From Spirochaetota bacterium (lineage in GTDB: Bacteria; Spirochaetota; UBA4802; UBA5368), in assembly GCA_035477215.1 (NCBI GenBank), contig DATIKU010000008.1:62001-126000 (forward strand): a stretch of DNA of 64,000 bases, in the 5' to 3' direction. The notes beneath the pieces are model-generated. The model was given only the letters and a program-made list of their open reading frames with translations. It was not told where the DNA came from and made no database searches. A program made the translations under genes and the position numbers. Positions 60,371 through 64,000 of this stretch are shown piece by piece; within the stretch, counting starts at the first letter, position 1; the number at the start of each line of letters is the position of its first letter.

Positions 60371-60775
60371 TGTTTTTCCCACCATGAGTATTCGCGATAA
60401 AAAGTTCTATGGCATTTATAAATCGATTTGCATTCGAAAGTTGCGTCTCGGCATCAGGTTTACTCGCGATATAGAAATCATCATAATCCCCTTTCGTCCT
60501 TATATTGAAAGCGGAGGAAATATACTTACTGTATACGAGATCAAACTTTCCGGTTTTTACATAACTGCAATTGAAAAAAGCGATAATACCGGAGTGTTTT
60601 TCGAATCAAATTTATCAAACGCCGTAATGGCGCGTATCGCGTGGAAGTCGGCGTAATATGAACGATTCAGCGATTGAGCATAACTGCCGGCTTCATATAG
60701 AATTTTCGAGGCTTTCAGGTCTTCCCGTGCCTTCTCTATCCGGTATTTAGAGAGCTCTTTGATTCTTTCGTTCAT
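60348..60775 (-). pseudogene. HEPN-domain gene, frameshifted
   Basis: The intact frame from ATG 60775 encodes a HEPN start (RIEKAREDLKASKILYEAGSYAQSLNRSYYADFHAIRA). It stops at 60557 after 72 codons. A run of five A (plus T at 60597-60601) appears to lack one base. Adding one, or a -1 slip, restores KKHSGIIAFFN...YVKTGKFD...GDYDDFYIASKPDAETQ to a stop at 60348, a full C-terminal HEPN. RSYYADFH keeps the RNase-type R...H motif. Partner of the MNT gene upstream; the pair is AT-rich relative to neighbours. Either a pseudogene or programmed slippage. Confidence 0.8.
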
Positions 60776-61124
60776 ATATATTCATCCCTTCCCTGTTAAC
60801 ATTGGAGTAAAAGGGAACATACTCAATATATTGCATATATTTTTCATATGATTGTTCGATGATAGAAACAATTATTCCATGTTCAAGTGAAAGAGTGGCC
60901 ACGGTTTCCATAAGAAAAATATTTTTAAGCTTAATTGTATCTTCATCGGCATTTAAAAGTACCATAATATCTATATCTGATTCATCGCTTTGACCACCCC
61001 GCGCATATGATCCATAGACTATTACCGAATGCAGGGATCCGCCATATATTGTCCTCAGCTTCTCTGTGATATCATCCAACAGGTCTCTGACCTTTGAGTT
61101 TTTTTCAACCTCGGAGCGTTTCAT
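60747..61124 (-). CDS. MNT-type minimal nucleotidyltransferase (antitoxin-like)
   Basis: About 125 aa. HSVIVYGSYARGGQSDESDID is the GS...DxD signature of polymerase beta-like MNT proteins. In HEPN/MNT toxin-antitoxin modules MNT AMPylates and neutralises the HEPN RNase. ATG 61124 has AAGGA upstream; an ATG two codons earlier is alternative. Overlaps the HEPN start by 29 bases. AT-rich, consistent with horizontal transfer. Confidence 0.88.
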   Translation of the reverse strand: MKRSEVEKNSKVRDLLDDITEKLRTIYGGSLHSVIVYGSYARGGQSDESDIDIMVLLNADEDTIKLKNIFLMETVATLSLEHGIIVSIIEQSYEKYMQYIEYVPFYSNVNREGMNIYERKNQRAL

Positions 61125-61287
61125 ATTCATCCTTGTTTCAATCCCTTCGGGTTCGAAATGGCTCCACTAATACATGGCGCGAAGAATTCCGGTATTTCGT
61201 ATTTATACTTCTACACTGACATGATGAGTCCTACCAGCATACCGATTGAAAATCAAGAAAATAACGAGTAGACCTGCTCCAATCCGT

Positions 61288-63093
61288 CTAATTCCCCCAC
61301 AGTGCATCGCGCAGTCCCGAGGTCCGCCTCACCGGGGTCTCAATCGCCGGGGCCAGCACATCAGCCGGCGACCATATTTCGACCGATCGACGCGCCCTGG
61401 TCACTCCAGTGTACACCAGCTCCCTGGTGAGCACCGGCGAGGTCTTCTCCGGCATGACCAGCACCACACGGTCGAATTCGGAGCCCTGGCTTTTGTGGAC
61501 CGTCATGGCGTAGACGGTCTCGTGTTCCGGAAGAAGGCGCGGCATGAACGATCGAGCGCCGCCATCCCGGGATGAAAACCACGCGCGGAGCCCTTCGGCC
61601 CCGTCGAGTATGACGCCGATGTCGCCGTTATAGAGCCCCAGGGAATAATCGTTTCGCGTTACCATCACGGGGCGTCCGGCATACCAGCGCTGCCGCGGGT
61701 CAACGATCCCCCCGTCGCGAAGCATCCTCTCGGCGGAATCGTTCAGCCCCTCCACGCCGAGCACGCCGCGGCGCACGGCGCAGAGCAGGGCCAGTTCGCT
61801 CATGCGCGGAAACACTTCCAGCGGCCTGCGACCCGAGGCGACAGCCGTCAGGCCCTCCAGCACGGATTCGCGAAGCACGCGGGCCAGTGTCTCGGTATTC
61901 ACGTTCTCCCGCAGGCTGACACCGTCAGCGCCCGAGCGCAGTATTCGAAGGGCTTCCCCGGAGTTCCCCTCGCGCACCGCCCTGGCGAGGGCGCCGATGC
62001 CTCCCGTTTCGTCGAAGCGGTAGCTCTTCTTCAATACCACGATCGAATCGGCGACCGGCGGTACGCCCGCGCGTGAAGCGGGCGGAGCACCTCCCGTCAG
62101 GCCGGCCACCCCGGCCGCGAAGCGCTCCGAGAAATAATGCTCGGCGCCGGTGTTGCATATATCGCCCAGCACGGCCCCCGCCTCCACGGACGAAAGCTGA
62201 TCGCGGTCTCCGAGCAGAATGAGTCGCGCGTCCGCAGGCAGGGCGTCCGCAAGCTTCGCCATGAGCGGCAGGTCGGCCATGGACGACTCGTCCACCACGA
62301 CGACGTCGTACGGAAGCGGATTTTCGGCATTGTGCCTGAAATAGGGCGTGCCCGGAAGGCTTTTGAGGAGTCGGTGCAGCGTTAGCGCCTCGGTCGGAAC
62401 GCACTGTTTCACGGCGGGACCGCACGGAAGGGCGTCCACGGCCCCCCGCACGGCCTCCTGCAGCCGCACCGCCGCCTTGCCGGTCGGAGCGGCGAGCGCC
62501 GCGCGCATGCGCCGCCCCGATGCGATGGCCTGCTCCGCCAGAAGCGCGAGTATGCGCACGACCGTGGACGTTTTGCCGGTCCCCGGACCGCCCGAAACCA
62601 CGACGAAGGACTTCAGCACGGCGACGGCGGCCGCGAGGCGCTGCAGGTCGGGTGCGCCCATGGCGGCCCGGCCGAACATCCGGTCGAGCCCTTCGCCGAG
62701 AAGCGCGGAATCATAGTCGTTGCGCACGCGGGAGTTCATTCGCGCGATCGCCCCGGCCAGGATATTCTCGTATTTCCAGTAACGATGAAGGTAGAGCCGT
62801 CCCTTCGCGTCGAGAATGAGCGGACGGTAGTCGCCGGGCGCGCCGACCACGGGGGATTTGCGGAGCGCTTCGATCCAGCGCCCGGCATTGTCCGGAAGAA
62901 GCCCGGGCGGGTATTCCGGAAGGCCCCCCTCCGCGGCGGCGACGATATCCAGGCACACGTCGCCGGCGGCCGTCCGGTTGCTCGCCAGGCGGGCCGCCAG
63001 GGCGAGCACTCCGCCGTCACCGCCGGCCAGGCGACACATGAGACCGGCGAAGGCGTTGTCGTACGCGCTGAATACGTCGTCCCGCGCAGTCAT
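61288..63093 (-). CDS. recD: Exodeoxyribonuclease V alpha subunit RecD
   Basis: 601 aa SF1B helicase, 5'-3' motor of RecBCD in double-strand break repair. Walker A VVVSGGPGTGKTSTVV, Walker B VVVVDESSMADLPLM, LLGDRDQLSSVEAG and the C-terminal AMTVHKSQGSEFDRVVLVMP and YTGVTRAR motifs are all RecD-like. Overlaps recB by 4 bases. Confidence 0.95.
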   Translation of the reverse strand: MTARDDVFSAYDNAFAGLMCRLAGGDGGVLALAARLASNRTAAGDVCLDIVAAAEGGLPEYPPGLLPDNAGRWIEALRKSPVVGAPGDYRPLILDAKGRLYLHRYWKYENILAGAIARMNSRVRNDYDSALLGEGLDRMFGRAAMGAPDLQRLAAAVAVLKSFVVVSGGPGTGKTSTVVRILALLAEQAIASGRRMRAALAAPTGKAAVRLQEAVRGAVDALPCGPAVKQCVPTEALTLHRLLKSLPGTPYFRHNAENPLPYDVVVVDESSMADLPLMAKLADALPADARLILLGDRDQLSSVEAGAVLGDICNTGAEHYFSERFAAGVAGLTGGAPPASRAGVPPVADSIVVLKKSYRFDETGGIGALARAVREGNSGEALRILRSGADGVSLRENVNTETLARVLRESVLEGLTAVASGRRPLEVFPRMSELALLCAVRRGVLGVEGLNDSAERMLRDGGIVDPRQRWYAGRPVMVTRNDYSLGLYNGDIGVILDGAEGLRAWFSSRDGGARSFMPRLLPEHETVYAMTVHKSQGSEFDRVVLVMPEKTSPVLTRELVYTGVTRARRSVEIWSPADVLAPAIETPVRRTSGLRDALWGN

Positions 63094-64000
63094 CGCGAGG
63101 CCTCCCCTTCATCGAAATAGCGGCCGAGCGATTCGATCATGCCGGCCGGCGGAAGGTCGAAAAAGACCCCGGGACGCGACGTGTCCGACGGGTCCATGCC
63201 ACGGACGAAAAGATAAAAAACTCCGCCGAAATGACGGGCGTACCCGTACCCTTCCAGGCGAAGCGCGAGATATCGATGCAGGGCGACGGCATACAGATGA
63301 TACTGGAGTATATAGTGGTGACGCGCCATCTCGGCGGCCATGCGGTCGGCCGAATAATCCGGGGGCGAATCGCCCAGGTGATTTGATTTCCAGTCGAGCA
63401 GATAATAGCGGCCGCCGTGCGCGAACACCATGTCGATGAAGCCGCGTAAAAATCCCTTCACCGGCCGGAAGCCGAGCTTCGCAATTGAGGCAGCAAAATC
63501 GCCGACGAGCCCGCTTCCTCCCGCGCTTTCGAATACACGGCCGAGCCCCTCCGGGGTGACGCTTCCCAGCGGCAGGGTGAATTCGAGCTCGTGCAGGCGG
63601 TCCACCCGGCCGAGCGATTCCAAAAGGCAAACGCCGCCGGGAACCCCGAGCGGGGAGCGGAGCACCGACGAGGCCATGCCCAGGAGCGCACCCGTCCAGG
63701 CCGTGTCAAACCCGTGCAGTTCGAGCTTTTCGCGGACCGTCCTTTCGGACTCCGAGCGGTCGGAGAGCGAGAAATCGATATCCTCAAACACCGAGTGGAT
63801 GCAGCTTCCCGCGCGGGCGCCCCGGGGAAAGGCGAAGATGCTTCCCGGCTCCGGCTTCCCCGGCCCGGCCGGCCGTATGTATTCGCGGTCGTAATCGCGC
63901 TCGGCATCCGCACCCTGCGCGAGCGCGCTGAAGCTTGTCACCCGTCGTCCGCCGGCGATGGCGCCGCCAAAGGTTCTGCACCGCAGATCGGGCCGCTTCA
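63090..64000 (-). CDS. recB: RecB, C-terminal part (continues beyond window)
   Basis: Frame is open to the window end, so this is the last ~300 residues. RRVTSFSALAQ, RGARAGSCIHSVFEDI and the nuclease core GFIDMVF...YYLLDWKSNHLG (motif D...DWK) followed by YILQYHLYAVALHRYL identify the RecB nuclease domain. Processes double-strand breaks with RecC and RecD. The apparent start codon at 63941 is internal. Confidence 0.92.
   Translation of the reverse strand, partial: KRPDLRCRTFGGAIAGGRRVTSFSALAQGADAERDYDREYIRPAGPGKPEPGSIFAFPRGARAGSCIHSVFEDIDFSLSDRSESERTVREKLELHGFDTAWTGALLGMASSVLRSPLGVPGGVCLLESLGRVDRLHELEFTLPLGSVTPEGLGRVFESAGGSGLVGDFAASIAKLGFRPVKGFLRGFIDMVFAHGGRYYLLDWKSNHLGDSPPDYSADRMAAEMARHHYILQYHLYAVALHRYLALRLEGYGYARHFGGVFYLFVRGMDPSDTSRPGVFFDLPPAGMIESLGRYFDEGEASR

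Noticed and set aside
60557-60775. Complete 72-aa HEPN-like small protein
   Set aside because: The conserved C-terminal half of HEPN is present in the next frame, so the short ORF is a frameshift product and not a natural mini-gene.

Overview
The window is high-GC bacterial chromosome from an organism with an outer membrane (C-terminal beta-barrel protein, RecB/RecD, a lipoprotein of the ABC importer) and a full peptidoglycan and FtsZ division gene set. MurE carries a DNPR motif typical of enzymes that add meso-diaminopimelate. My best guess is a spirochaete of the Leptospira-like, diaminopimelate type, based on overall gene flavour (tandem TPR membrane proteins, HATPase-HDOD fusion, DUF1015). 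This is inference and a deltaproteobacterium-like lineage is not excluded.

Region by region. 1-5300 (minus strand): a small ferredoxin, a tail-anchored unknown protein, a two-gene unit (class III aminotransferase plus tandem SCP2-like protein) behind a clear promoter/TetR-type operator, and serine acetyltransferase. 5547-22773 (minus): a cell-wall superblock. The dcw cluster runs mraZ-rsmH-ftsL-murE-murF-mraY-murD-ftsW-murG-murC-ftsQ-ftsA-ftsZ, without ftsI, and is followed by amgK-like, murU-like and namZ-like genes. Those three could return MurNAc to UDP-MurNAc, the substrate of MurC encoded in the same block. An XRE-cupin regulator lies just upstream of mraZ.

23809-32601: tRNA-Gly(TCC) with an 8.7-kb element integrated in its 3' half, bounded by a 49-bp direct repeat. 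It holds a tyrosine integrase, small overlapping ORFs, an AT-rich cargo gene, an excisionase-like protein, a DUF2292-like protein, a replication-type HTH protein, a zinc ribbon, a 625-bp structured non-coding stretch, a major capsid protein and a tape measure protein. Portal, terminase and tail genes are absent, so it is either a phage satellite or a collapsed prophage.

32669-44000: penicillin-acylase family hydrolase; a MarR regulator with two methyltransferase genes and two matching operators; a large secreted metallopeptidase-propeller-barrel protein; a HATPase-HDOD protein; glyQ; and a DHH phosphoesterase. 43993-53318 (minus): eight co-directional genes with mostly short gaps: coiled coil, TPR/Mrr-like A, cNMP-ParA-pseudopatatin, membrane protein, STAS, six-hairpin glycosidase-like protein, TPR/Mrr-like B, ParB-like protein. 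This is the best candidate for an undescribed system in the window.

53480-64000: tRNA-Ala(GGC), DUF1015, a small dispersed repeat, a site-2 protease, GreA, RseC-like protein, an iron/thiamine/spermidine-type ABC importer, an AT-rich HEPN/MNT module whose HEPN gene is frameshifted, recD, and the 3' part of recB running off the window end.
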